A stretch of 64,000 nt of DNA from Anaspis maculata. Its lineage: Eukaryota > Arthropoda > Insecta > Coleoptera > Scraptiidae. Below the pieces are notes generated by a model. It saw nothing but the letters and a program-made list of their open reading frames with translations. It did not search any database and was not told the origin of the DNA. The DNA lies in contig OX421968.1 in assembly GCA_949128115.1 (NCBI GenBank), positions 51,725,423 to 51,789,422 on the forward strand, written 5' to 3'. Of the stretch, positions 1-10,385 are shown in pieces; position 1 is the first letter of the stretch, and each line of letters begins with the position of its first letter. The position numbers and the translations under genes were made by a program.

Positions 1-756
1 AGACACAGCGCCATTTCCATTGCTGCTCTGGGGGCAGCCTTCATTACTCCCGTCAATCCAAGGCAAACGAGCCTTTGGATGTGCTTATTATGGTGAGCGT
101 TTTTTCTTTTTCCGTTTGATCCTGGACCACCATACGATTGCCCATAACAAAGTATGGGTCTTATTATAGCAGTATACCTAGAGCCAGAGGGGGACTGCGG
201 AGATAAACCCCACGTTTGTCCCACCGCCCGGCCCGACACTGCCAGTATGTAATGCATGCATGCTTTGTTTACTTTCTGCTCTCGATGTTTACTCTAATTC
301 AGATTGCGGCCAAGTATTACTCCCAGATTCTTGACACTGTTGGACAAACTCAGTCTGTTACCATTGAGTCGGGATATCACTAGCGATAGCGGCTCAAACT
401 TTTACTTCCCGACCCACCACCCAACGAGAAGGAGAAGTATTTGAACGCGCTAGAAATTTTTTTCGAGATTTCGATGGAAATATCCGTTTTAAGGTCCCCT
501 ATGACGATTAAGACCATTTCCAGAATAATCTCTGTCTGTATGTTTGTATGTAAGTGTGTTTATATGTAGGTATGTTTGTATGTTTGTCTGTGACTACGAC
601 GTAACAGCCGCAACGTCTATCCGATCGACTTAAAATTTGGTACACAGACATAGTTTCACCGTCGAATTAGCCCATTAGTTTTTGGCTGTCATCTGTCAAA
701 CGGAAGTGTCACTATCCAAAAATGACAGAAGCTATATCTCATGAAACTACTTGCTA
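1..756. other. Non-coding stretch with GT-rich simple sequence
   Basis: No supportable gene. At about 535-600 there is a degenerate GTATGTTTGT-type simple sequence. It is followed at 600-660 by a segment ending in AATTTGGTACACAGA, a kind of sequence often seen next to tetranucleotide runs in insect interspersed repeats. I infer a repeat tail here but cannot name a family. The rest of the stretch shows nothing recognisable. Confidence 0.4.
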
Positions 757-758
757 TA

Positions 759-2246
759 CAGGGTGGTGAAAATTTCGATGCTCACCATTGGTATCTTGGA
801 AACGGTAAGAGATACGAGGTCGGTTAAATTAGAAAAAAGTTGCGCATTTTTGTGGCGATTAAGAATCTGAAAAGAAACTTCAAATATTTTGATTGGTTCA
901 CGATTTATCACGAAAAAACTAAAAATTTTGATTTCAGAAATTATTTTTTATCTTTCCAACCATTCAAGCTATTCCAATCAAACTTGGTAGTTTTATGTTT
1001 TTGATCACTCCGAGTCGATCAACGTTGGCAGAAATTTTCCAGGACTTCTAGATGTCAAATTATGATAGTCAACTTTTGTTTTTCTTATGGCTGCCATATT
1101 GGATTTTTGCACTAATGAATGGAGAAAAAAATTAGCTTTCCGAATTAGTAACCAACAAGTTCTTTTTATGACATTTTTAGCGTCAAATTTTGAAATTTTC
1201 GTAAATATTGACAAAATCGGGAATGCTTTGAAAAATAATTGAAATATTATCAATAGCAACAACAGAAAAAAGACAGATTGTGTTCAATTGACGTATCTAA
1301 GGGCTCGATACCAAGTTGCAGGCGCGAAGTTTGGGACGGCGTAACTCGCCAAATACAGCGCGGTCTGATTGGTTGGTATCCACCGTTGCTATGGAAACGG
1401 CACTTACGGCGGTCTCAGCCCCAACTTGGTATCGAGCCGTAACTTCTCAATCGTGTTTTGTGCTTGTTTGTACCGAGAGCTCATAAATTAAATGGGTCAA
1501 GGGTGTCTGTGAATTCAAAAACGTCTGTCGAAACTAGGGTAATCCTTACTCCGTTTCTAATAAATTTGTCAAACTTTAATAAGAACGATATGCTAGTTCC
1601 GACAGACGTTTTTGAACTCACAGACACCCTTGACCCATGCAATTTATGAACTACCGACCGGTACAAACAAGCACAAAACACCATTAAGAAGTTAGATACG
1701 TCAATTGAACACCATCTGTCACTTTTTTGTTGTTGCTATTGATAATATTTCAACTGCATTCCCGACTGTTTTTCAAAGCATTCCCGATTTTGTCAATAAT
1801 TTACGAAAATTTTGAAATTTGACGCTTAAAATGTCATAAAAAGAACATGTTGGTTACTAATTCGGAAAGCTAATTTTTTTCTCTATCTATTTGTGCAAAA
1901 ATCCAATATGGCGGCCATAAGAAAAACAAAAGTTGACTGTCATAATTTGACATCTAGAAGGCCTGGAAAATTTCTGTCAACGTTGATCGACTCGGAGTGA
2001 TCAAAAACATAAAACTACCAAGTTTGATTGAAATAGCTCTAATGGTTGGAGAAATAAAAAACAATTTCTGAGATCAAAATTTTTTGTTTTTTCGTGATAA
2101 ATCGTGAACCAATCAAAACATTCAAAGTTTCTTTCCAGATTCTCAATCGCCACAAAAATGCGCAACTTTTTTCTAATTTAACCGACCTCGTATCTCTTAC
2201 CGTTTCCAAGATACCAATGGTGAGCATCGAAATTTTCACCACCCTG
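759..2246. mobile_element. Long palindromic (fold-back) DNA element, TA target
   Basis: The two halves are reverse complements over nearly their whole length. The left end begins CAGGGTGGTGAAAATTTC and the right end is its mirror, closing CCACCCTG. Arms run from 759 to about 1544 and from about 1595 to 2246, with a loop of about 50 bp. TA lies directly outside both ends (757-758, 2247-2248), as for Tc1/mariner-type integration. The arms are not identical (several mismatches and short gaps), so the element is not brand new. The left arm carries a separate 139-bp insertion (1301-1439). Short open frames in the arms mirror each other and encode no recognisable protein. I infer a non-autonomous element moved by a transposase encoded elsewhere. 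Confidence 0.85.
1301..1439. mobile_element. Small PIF/Harbinger-type MITE nested in the palindrome
   Basis: A 139-bp insertion has ends GGGCTCGATACCAAGTTG and, mirrored, CAACTTGGTATCGAGCCG. It is flanked by direct TAA repeats (1298-1300 and 1440-1442). The opposite arm of the host palindrome (around 1685-1700, reverse strand) has the same sequence with a single TAA and no insert, so it serves as the empty site. A 3-bp TAA/TTA duplication is characteristic of PIF/Harbinger elements. No coding capacity. Confidence 0.85.
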
Positions 2247-2267
2247 TATGCCGTTTAAAAAACCATA

Positions 2268-3295
2268 AGAGCAACTGTATTCAGAACAGTTGAAAGTATT
2301 GCCCTATCTGTCATATAATAAAAATTTCAAAGTTCAAAACTTCACCATTTAATTATTCAAAAACTGTCCGACGGATTGAGACCAAATTTGACAGGAAGCA
2401 ACAAAACAAAAGAGTCAAATTAAGTCTGTAGTTGCAATCTTCCACCATTTTCCAGGCGAGTACAAATTATGAATTTTCAAAAATATCTCCTAGCCGTTGC
2501 CACCCGATAGGGCCTCTTGCCTGTATTTGAAAAAAGTTTTTCTCCTTTTCGGCTTTTTCTCGCCATAGGAGTTAGCCCGTTCATTTATCAGGTTTATAAA
2601 GTCAGAAAAGTGCAAATTTCGGACAACACAACACCCAGACTTTTCACCGGGAATCGAACCCGGGACTTTCGCGTCACGGGGCCGTCTCGCCTCTATTTTA
2701 ACCAGGACGACTCGCTTTTGTGGCAGGATTCCACTCAAAACTTCATTCCTGCTCGGGGATCGACTTTCTCTGAAAAAGACAAACTGATATCGAAAGTATA
2801 TTGAGGGTCATGTAGACCCAACTTTTGAAATTAATTAACTTTTGGAGGAGAAATTTTTGGAATCGGACCCACGGTTTTCGAGTTTTCCTCTCTGAAAAAA
2901 CTGCAAATTTTTCAACCTTTTATCCCGTGAACAGATTTTCACCATTTTTTCAAAACAAGAGGTAACTGGTCCTTGAATATTTTTCCTCATTGTTTTTCAA
3001 TTTTCCGGTTTTCCGGTTGAAAATGTAAAACCGGCCTGGGTTTTCGAGACCGGCCTGGACCTTAATTGACGATTTTTACAATAAGATGGTTTGGAATGAG
3101 ATGCGAGATTTTCCCGGAACACTCAAATTTTCCTGACAAAATATTTAATTTCTCACAAAAAATTTTCAATCTTTTCAATTCCAACTTCCCACCCAAAGGG
3201 ACGTTTCGAACAAAAATTTCCATAGGTTCCTGTGTACTAGTCGGGAAAGTTTTGGGGTGACACAACCGATTTTTTGAGATTTTCATCCTGCGTCT
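2268..3295 (+). repeat. Dispersed repeat R1, copy 1 (longest copy)
   Basis: This roughly 1-kb unit recurs at 20442-21410 and 40045-40855, with fragments at 7346-7630 and 29909-30005. Shared landmarks in order are AACTGTATTCAGAACAGTT (start), a GTTGCCACCCGA segment, CCAGGACGACTCGCTTTT, GTCGTGTAGACCCA or a variant, TTTTCGAGACCGG, and TTTTGGGGTGACACAACCG (end). I see no coding region and cannot assign a transposon class. This copy carries an insertion at about 2530-2695 that the other copies lack. Confidence 0.75.
2530..2695 (-). mobile_element. Candidate tRNA-derived SINE inserted in R1
   Basis: This stretch is absent from the R1 copies at 40150 and 20690. It is bounded by similar words (GCCTGTATTTGA and GCCTCTATTTTA), which could be a diverged target duplication. 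On the minus strand it contains GGGTTCGATTCCCGG, an excellent RNA polymerase III B box within a tRNA-like T arm. The A box is less clear. I infer a short SINE; the alternative is a decayed tRNA pseudogene. Confidence 0.55.
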
Positions 3296-3399
3296 TGTTA
3301 AGCCTAGGGTGAGAAGTTTAGTGTATGTGCTATATTTTTGTCATTCTACTTCAACCGGTTCTGGAGGTATAAAATAACAACCATATTCAGGAGCAGACA

Positions 3400-3700
3400 T
3401 AGAAGGCTATGTTCATTTGAACTTTTTTAATTTTTGGTAGCAGAATCGGCTGGAAAATATTCATGCCTGATTATAAGACACAACAATATAACAAAAATAC
3501 ATTGTTTTGTTACCTTCAGTGTCCACGCATCTGTAAATTTTTTGCCGCTAGTTCATGCGAACTTTATTATTTTGGATAGTAGACTCGGCTGTCTAAGTAG
3601 TATAAATGCCTAATTATGAGACACCCTGTATAACAAGAATACATTGTTACCTTCGGTGTCCGCGCATCTGTCAATTTTTCGCAACTAGTTGTCACTTGCT
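3400..3700 (+). repeat. Imperfect tandem duplication, about 150 bp unit
   Basis: Two diverged copies follow one another. Both contain GATTATAAGACAC or ATTATGAGACACC, then ATACATTGTT, ACCTTC[AG]GTGTCC and GCGCATCTGT or its variant. No coding capacity. Confidence 0.6.
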
Positions 3701-3780
3701 TTCAATAATTAATCACAGCCTGCCTATCTTTATGCCACTTAGTCCTTCAGAACTGTTACTGTAGGATTTTCAGATAGAAG

Positions 3781-4780
3781 AGTAGGTAGGTTTTGAAATG
3801 TCCATAACTTTTGTATTTTTCAACATATTTGAATAATTCTTTTCTAACATTGAAGAAGAAACATGGGAAATTTGTTACGATATGTGTGAAAGATCATATT
3901 AATCAAACGCTGCCCGCATGCCTCTACACAAAAACGCCTTTTTTCCTGGCCGTTAGAACCCTTGACGGCCGCTCGCCCTGGCTCTGACTAGGAATACCCG
4001 CAGAGTAGGTAGGTTTTGAAATGTCGATAACTTTTTTATTTTCCAACATATTTGAATAATTCTTTTTTAACATTGAAGAAGAAACATTGAAAATTTGTTA
4101 TGATATGTGTGGAAGATCATATTTATCGAACGCTGCCCGCATGCCTCTACACAAAAACGCCTTTTTTCCTGGCCGTTAGAACCCTTGACGGCCGCTCGCC
4201 CTGGCTCTGACTAGGAATACCCGCAGAGTAGGTAGGTTTTGAAATGTCGATAACTTTTTTATTTTCCAACATATTTGAATAATTCTTTTTTAACATTGAA
4301 GAAGAAACATGGAAAATTTGTTATGATATGTGTGGAAGATCATATTTATCAAACGCTGCCCGCATGCGTCTACACAAAAACGCCTTTTTTCCTGGCCGTT
4401 AGAACCCTTGACAGCCGCTCGCCCTGGCTCTGACTAGGAATACCCGCAGAGTAGGTAGGTTTTGAATTGTCGATAACTTTTTTATTTTCCATTATATTTG
4501 AATAATTCTTTTTAACATTGAAGAAGAGACATGGAAAATTTGTTATGATATGTGTGGAAGATCATATTTATCAAACGCTGCCCGCATGCCTCTACACAAA
4601 AACGCCTTTTTTCTTGGCCGTTAGAACCCTTGACGGCCGCTCGCCCTGGCTCTGACTAGGAATACCCGCAGAGTAGGTAGGTTTTGAAATGTCGATCACT
4701 TTTTCATTTCCCAACATATTTGATATTTGAATAATTCTTTTTCAACATTGAAGGAGAAACATGGAAAATTTGTTATCATA
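3781..4780 (+). repeat. 223-bp satellite array, copies 1 to 5 (first part)
   Basis: Monomers start with AGTAGGTAGGTTTTGAA at 3781, 4004, 4227, 4450 and 4672, giving a period of 222-223 bp. Each contains CGCTGCCCGCATGC, TACACAAAAACGCC and CTGGCTCTGACTAGG. Copies 2 to 4 are very similar and copy 1 is more diverged, as expected for array edges. The fifth monomer is cut at 4780 by a palindromic element and resumes at 6996. Confidence 0.9.
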
Positions 4781-5183
4781 CACTTCTGAGCAAAAGTTAA
4801 GGGCCACTTTTTCAAATGTGAATAACTCACAAACGCTTTTTTTTTATTTTGACGAATTTTCGCACACAGGTGGCCTTATGTGTTGTAAAGACAAGTGTGA
4901 AGTGGCGCACTCACCAATCCATAGGTTTGCGGTAGAGAGGTCTTCGACTGTTGCTTTGCAGAAATGCGTAATTTTTAGTGAAATCAAAGCATTGGATTTT
5001 GGACAAAATGGCGATTCATCCAATAATAAACGTCTAGTTTGCTTTGTTACAATGTTCTTAAGCAAGTACCATGCTAAGTTTGTTCATTGACATCTTTCAT
5101 CTTCAAATTTTGACCATCAATCTCTTCTTATGGCTTAAACAATGCGTGAGGCACTACTTTGCGTGATTTTGGTTGCATACAAT

Positions 5184-5507
5184 TCAGTCGTGTATTTCTT
5201 GTGATTTTGCGTCAATGTTTCCTGATTTTGGCCACTCTTGAGCCTCAAAAACAATAAATCCTTTATGCAGACTGTTACTAAAGAACAAAAACAAGAGAAA
5301 AAAGCTCACAAAAATGTCAAAATCTTGAGCACTGACAAGAAATAAGTCATAATTTTCATCACATGCCGATAAAACACCTCTACAGTGACCAAAGAAGAAA
5401 TGGTGAATTTCTTCAGTTCTTTTGGGGGAAAGACATTTACGGGGTGTCGCCAAGAGGCCAAGCGCAAAAACGATGAGTGGCAACCTTGATTGATTATTTG
5501 CCATCAA
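5184..5507 (-). other. 107-codon open frame in left arm of palindrome, unknown
   Basis: I do not recognise this protein. It starts MMANNQSR, holds TPRKCL, a charged EEIHHFFFGHCRG stretch, and a hydrophobic segment near residues 66-80 rich in F and L that could be a membrane helix. The same frame is open in the opposite arm (6268-6591) and largely open in a diverged relative at 29331-29603. Mirror copies are expected in a palindrome, so openness alone does not prove translation. It could be a real small transposon protein or chance. Confidence 0.25.
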
Positions 5508-6267
5508 TATTCTAGAGTTTAAATCACTTCAACGCCATCAGGTCCTTTCGAATGCGAAGATGTTGAAAAATTAACTTCAAGTTTGTTGCTCTGCACTGAG
5601 TGAACCCTTGGACGGATATGGATGATGGCCATACTCAGAGATGTGTATAAGCCTTGTGTTTAAATGTAGAAACCACCAAGAGCATCTGGCGACGCAAAAA
5701 TTGAAAATCGATGTTTGTTTGAACCTTTGCAGTGTGAAAAACAGCTCAAATCAAATGACGTTCTCAATCGGAACTGTCGTCTTTCGTAATTGTACAGGAA
5801 CTGATCAAAAATATTCCTACTCACACCATGATAGAGCCACCCCCATTCGGAATCCTAAGTGGAATGTAATCTGCATGAAACCGCTGTCCACGACGACGAC
5901 GACATCATACACGACCGCTCTAGTTGTTTCCTGTCAGGGAGATACGTGTTTTACGTTCGTCGTTTTTGACCATCCCCTGTACAATTACGAAAGACGAACA
6001 ATCCCGATTGAGAACTTATTCGATTTTAGCTGTTTTTCACACTGCAGAGGTTTAAACAAACACCGATTTTCAAATGTTCGCGTTGTCAGATGCTCTTGGT
6101 GGTTTCTACACTTGAACACAAGGCTTATGCATATCTCTGAGTATGGCCATCATCCATAACCGTCCATGGGTTCACTCAGTACAGAGCAACAAACTTGAAG
6201 TTAATTTTTCAACTTCTTCGCATTCGAGAGAGCCTGATGGCGTTGAAGTGATTTAAACTCTTGAATA

Positions 6268-6591
6268 TTGATGGCAAATAATCAATCAAGGTTTTCACAC
6301 ATCGTTTTTGCGCTTGGTCTCTTGGCGACACCCCGTAAATGTCTTTTCCCCAAAAGAACTGAAGAAATTCACCATTTCTTCTTTGGTCACTGTAGAGGTG
6401 TTTTATCAGCATGTGATGAAAATTATGACTTATTTCTTGTCAGTGCTCAAGATTTTGACATTTTTGTGAGCTTTTTTCTCTTGCTTTTGTTCTTTAGTAA
6501 CAGTCTGCATAAAAGATTTATTGTTTTTGAGGCTCGAGAGTGGCCAAAATCACGAAACATTGACGCAAAATCACAAGAAATACACGACTGA
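6268..6591 (+). other. 107-codon open frame in right arm, mirror of 5184-5507
   Basis: Same length and nearly the same protein as the left-arm frame, with a few substitutions (for example G to R at two places near the C-terminus, and LPL versus FSH near residue 10). Both remain uninterrupted despite nucleotide divergence between the arms. Function unknown. Confidence 0.25.
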
Positions 6592-6995
6592 ACTGTATGC
6601 AACCAAAATCAAGCAGAGTAGTGCCTCACACATTGTTTAATCCACAAGAAGAGATTGATGGTCCAAATTTGAAGATGGAAGATGTCAATGAACAAACTTA
6701 GCATGGTACTTGCTTAAGAACATCGTAACAAAGCAAACTAGACGTTTTTTATTGGATGAACCTCTATTTTGTCCAAAATCCAATGCTTTGATTTCACTAA
6801 AAATTACGCATTTCTGCAAAGCAACAGTCGAAGACCTCTCTACCACAAACCTATGGATTGGTGAGTGCGCCACTTCACCCTTGTCTTTACAACACATAAG
6901 ACCACCTCTGTGCGGAAATTCGTCAAAATCAAAAAAAGCGTTTGTGAGTTATTCACATTTGAAAAAGTGGCCCTTAACTTTTGCTCAGAAGTGTA

Positions 6996-7345
6996 TGTGT
7001 GGAAGTCATATTAATCAAACGCTGCCCGCATGCCTCTACACAAAAACGCCTTTTTTCCTGGCCGTTAGAACCCTTGACGGCCGCTCGTCCTGGCTCTGAC
7101 TAGGAATACCCGCAGAGTAGGTAGGTTTTGAAATGTCGATCACTTTTTCATTTTCCAACATATTTGATATTTGAATAATTCTTTTTCAACATTGAAGGAG
7201 AAACATGGAAAATTTGTTATCATATGTGTGGAAGATCATATTAATCAAACGCTGCCCGCATGCCTCTACACAAAAACGCCTTTTTTCTGGCCGTTACAAC
7301 CCTAGACGGCCGCTCACCCTGGCTCTGACTAGGAATACCCGCGGT
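6996..7345 (+). repeat. 223-bp satellite, rest of copy 5 and copy 6
   Basis: Continues the array after the palindrome insertion. The remainder of monomer 5 runs to 7115 and monomer 6 begins AGTAGGTAGG at 7116. After the final CTGACTAGGAATACCCGC the sequence switches directly into an R1 fragment. Confidence 0.88.
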
Positions 7346-7630
7346 TGGTGCAGGACTCTACTCAGATGCTCTTTCCTGCATGCTCGTAGATCAACTTTTT
7401 TCGAAAAATTCCAACTGATGTCGAAAGTAGAGGTGCACACTTGCTGCGAGTCATAGTTAGGGAGAAGATTGAATTAATTTCTGAGGGAAAAATTTCTGAC
7501 ATCGGACTAACGGATTTCGGGTTTTCCTCCCCGGAAAAACTGCAAATTCCTAGTTTTTCGTCCCGTGATCAGATTTTCACAATTTTTTTGTTATCAAGAC
7601 GTAACTGGTACTTGAACATTTTGTGACAAT
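7346..7630 (+). repeat. R1 fragment
   Basis: Matches the middle of R1 copy 1 (about 2720-2990). Shared features include a GCAGGACTC-type word, an AACTGAT[AG]TCGAAAGTA segment, GGAAAAACTGCAAATT and GTAACTGGT[AC]CTTGAA. Abuts the satellite on its left. Confidence 0.65.
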
Positions 7631-9203
7631 TTCATTCAAAATTCTCTGAATGATGAATCAAAATGGTTGCGTAATAGGGTGATTGCATGTAGAGGGCGTT
7701 TTGACCTAGTTTGTCTATATTGGTAATGGAAAACTCGAATCGTCTGCCAATCACGCCATTCTTGGAAGGAAACATGTGGCATTTTGTTAATTCAACATTA
7801 TCTACGTTAACGGCGTTAACAATAATTTCCTTATTCATCCAGCACCACGTTGTCTGTTGACCACTGAAAATGCCTGCCATTTGTTTTGTGCCCCAGTGCG
7901 TCTCACGCTCAGGTGAAAAAGGGATAACCAAACAAGTGTTAGTAGTTGTCACCATACCAAACGAACCGATGCAAAATCCCCAGCGACTGTCACGTTCCTG
8001 ACGTTCAAAAGGTGAACCAAATTCCATGCAATCGCCCCATTCATCTCATACAAGATATTGAATTGTTTCAAAGCCCTTTATTTATCTTTAGAATAGTCAT
8101 TTCGGTCGTGGTAAGCGCTGAAGTGCTCAAAACCCGTGAAAGTGAGTTTACATATCCTTATCGTCAATTGAAGAAAGTTACTCACTGAGAATGGTTATTT
8201 TTGCATTTAGATTATTGACTATCATCATTACTGCTAGTTCCAATCAATTTTTCACTTATTCCATATTGAACGAGTTCAAGATGGTGGCCATAAGAAAAAA
8301 AGTCGACTGTCATATTTTCGAAAAAAAGTAGGTGGAGACGTTAGCAACAGATCACATCTCTCCATGAGGTCATTCTTTGTGGAAATGCAAAATTTCATCC
8401 GAATATCTTGAAAATTCACTGATTTATTGGAAAGTGTCTGTTTCCACGAAACCGACCACGAAATAATAGCGTTCACAGACAACACTGAAATTAAGAGAGT
8501 GGTAAAGACAAAAAAAAAAGAATCACACGTCATTTTAATGGCGTTCACAGAATATTTCATGGTTTGTTTTGTTCTGATTGTAAAGTTTTTGTTCGGATTA
8601 TGGAATTTTTACCCGAATACCCGATGTTCAAATTACTGGAGGTTTGGATCAGAGGATTTCTATACATACTGTGACTGTGCAAATAAAATTTTGAAGCCAC
8701 AGGTTAGTGTGTGGTGAGAAAGTTCTCGAAGGTGAATTTTGGCGACCTTGCTTTTTCTTATACCGCTTGCTCCGCATGGGCTTTGCCTTTTTAATAATAG
8801 AGGCTCACCTCTGCATCTTCTGAAAAGTTCCAGTCACTTTGATTATCTCTTATCTTGTATAAAATTTATAAGACTTAGAACTGTTTAGGTATGTCTTCCG
8901 GAGTAAAAGTTTCCGTAATTTAAAAGTTCCTCACACAATTAGTGGAATTTAATATGAAAAAAGTTCCGGGGGACGTCAATGGACGGAAACTTGTATATTG
9001 TCAATCAATCGATTAGTACAGCACATCGGCACACAGCATTTTTTGCCAAAATAGAGAGGATGAGGAGGGAAATGACGAGTCATAACTAATTGTCTGCTGG
9101 CGCTATAATTAATGTACCTAAACGTATCTAAATAGCTGAATACGTAGAGAATTGGGAATGGGGTTAGTTGGCGTGAAAGGGAAAGCAATAATACGATCTC
9201 ACG

Positions 9204-9240
9204 AATAATAATAATAATAATAATAATAATTATAATAATT
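9204..9240. repeat. AAT microsatellite
   Basis: About 37 bp of near-perfect AAT repeats. Confidence 0.9.
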
Positions 9241-9511
9241 GTAGTGACAGATAGGTGGCGTATTCCTGTGAAGGACCATCCAAGACTTTATTATCTGAAG
9301 CTTTGACGCCTGTTATAAGTGGGGCTAATTAATTACGATAGCTGTAGGGAGACCCGGAGACATGAGCTTAAATTGCATTCCTCAAAATAACGTGCGATCG
9401 AAAATTGTATTCGTCGACTTGGTTGGTGATTCTAAATAAATTGTGGATAGAGCAGAGCATGTAATCCTTATGTTGCGAAATTTTGACAGCAGAATTTATC
9501 TATCTCTGCAA

Positions 9512-9569
9512 CACATGTTTTTCCTATTGTCCTTGATATGCACATGTTTTTCCTATTGTCCTTGATATG
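9512..9569. repeat. Perfect 29-bp tandem duplication
   Basis: The unit beginning CACATGTTTTTCCTATTG occurs twice without a mismatch (9512-9540 and 9541-9569), so the event is recent. Confidence 0.9.
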
Positions 9570-10022
9570 CTTCTATTAGATTATCCGAGTCATCTTCAAT
9601 GCAATACATGAATGACACGTCCGCCATACTGGGCAGCAACCATTTGTATAAAATAACCGGATTGGTTGAATTTTGTATGGTGTTCTGCGGTTGAGATCTT
9701 TTCGTTTTGATGAATGATCATTTTTCTTTCTGATGCGGTCTAGTTTGCTGTAATCCATTGTTGGGTATGCTATGCTGTATTCCTGCCATATTATCTGATG
9801 TTCATTTGTTTCAATATGATATTTTGGTCAGATTCAGAATGTGATTCACGTAAGTCCAACACTCGGTCCAACACCTGTTTTGTTTTGTATCTTATTTTGG
9901 AATACCAGTTTTTTTTCTTATGTCAAGCTCTTGTAGTGCTTTTGTACGTGCAGAGCCTACATGCAGTGAATATAATATGTTACTTATTTTCTTTTTCTTT
10001 ATAATCACTCCTTTGTTTTTTA

Positions 10023-10383
10023 TTTGGATTTCGATGTATGTTTTCAACCAATTCAAACGGACATGGGGTGTAAAAATTGTTCACAATTTTTCTTGTGTAG
10101 TCGACATTTCGTCGGTTTATTGCGACATATTCGTGACGGGCATCTATTTTGTAAAAATTATTAGAAATGAGACAGAAGGAATTTCGAAGAAAAAAATGAC
10201 ACTTTTAATGTTCAGTTAATTTTAAACTTCAGTCTATTTTCTAATAGTTTCTACAAAATAGATGCCCGTCACGAATATGTCGCAATAAACCGACGAAACG
10301 TCGACTACATAAGAAATATTGTAAACAATTTTCACACCCCATGTCCCTTTTGAATTGGTTGAAAACATACATCGAAATCCAAA
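10023..10383. mobile_element. 361-bp palindromic MITE, TA target
   Basis: Ends are TTTGGATTTCGATGTATG and its mirror. Arms of about 135 bp flank a spacer of about 85 bp. TA lies outside both ends (10021-10022, 10384-10385). Arm identity is high (for example, GACGGGCATCTATTTTGTA is mirrored exactly). A small open frame running across the left arm (9920-10219) is not recognised and probably fortuitous. Confidence 0.88.
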
Positions 10384-10385
10384 TA

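Larger units (their letters stand above)
4781..6993. mobile_element. 2.2-kb palindromic element inserted in the satellite, TA target
   Basis: Ends are CACTTCTGAGCAAAAGTT and its mirror at 6976-6993. Arms of about 1.03 kb flank a loop of roughly 150 bp (about 5815-5965). TA flanks both ends (4779-4780, 6994-6995). Removing the element and one TA rebuilds the satellite sequence CATATGTGTGGAAG found intact in neighbouring monomers, which proves the boundaries. A solo, diverged left arm lies at 29064-29908. The termini and TA target suggest a Tc1/mariner-type element. No transposase is visible; a mirrored 107-codon frame is listed separately. Confidence 0.92.
7631..10022. other. No recognisable gene; minor repeats
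   Basis: A 131-codon minus-strand frame (7632-8027) resembles nothing I know. An AAT trinucleotide microsatellite lies at 9204-9240. At 8270-8340 there is weak resemblance to the arm of the 759-2246 palindrome around a TGG[CT]GGCCATAAGAAAAA word. The remainder looks like ordinary non-coding DNA. Confidence 0.4.

Noticed and set aside
1005..2242. Short frames in both arms of the first palindrome
   Set aside because: They mirror each other because the DNA is palindromic, have no motif, and the arms are non-coding in character.
7632..8027. 131-codon minus-strand frame as a gene
   Set aside because: No domain or similarity recognised; lies next to decayed repeats.
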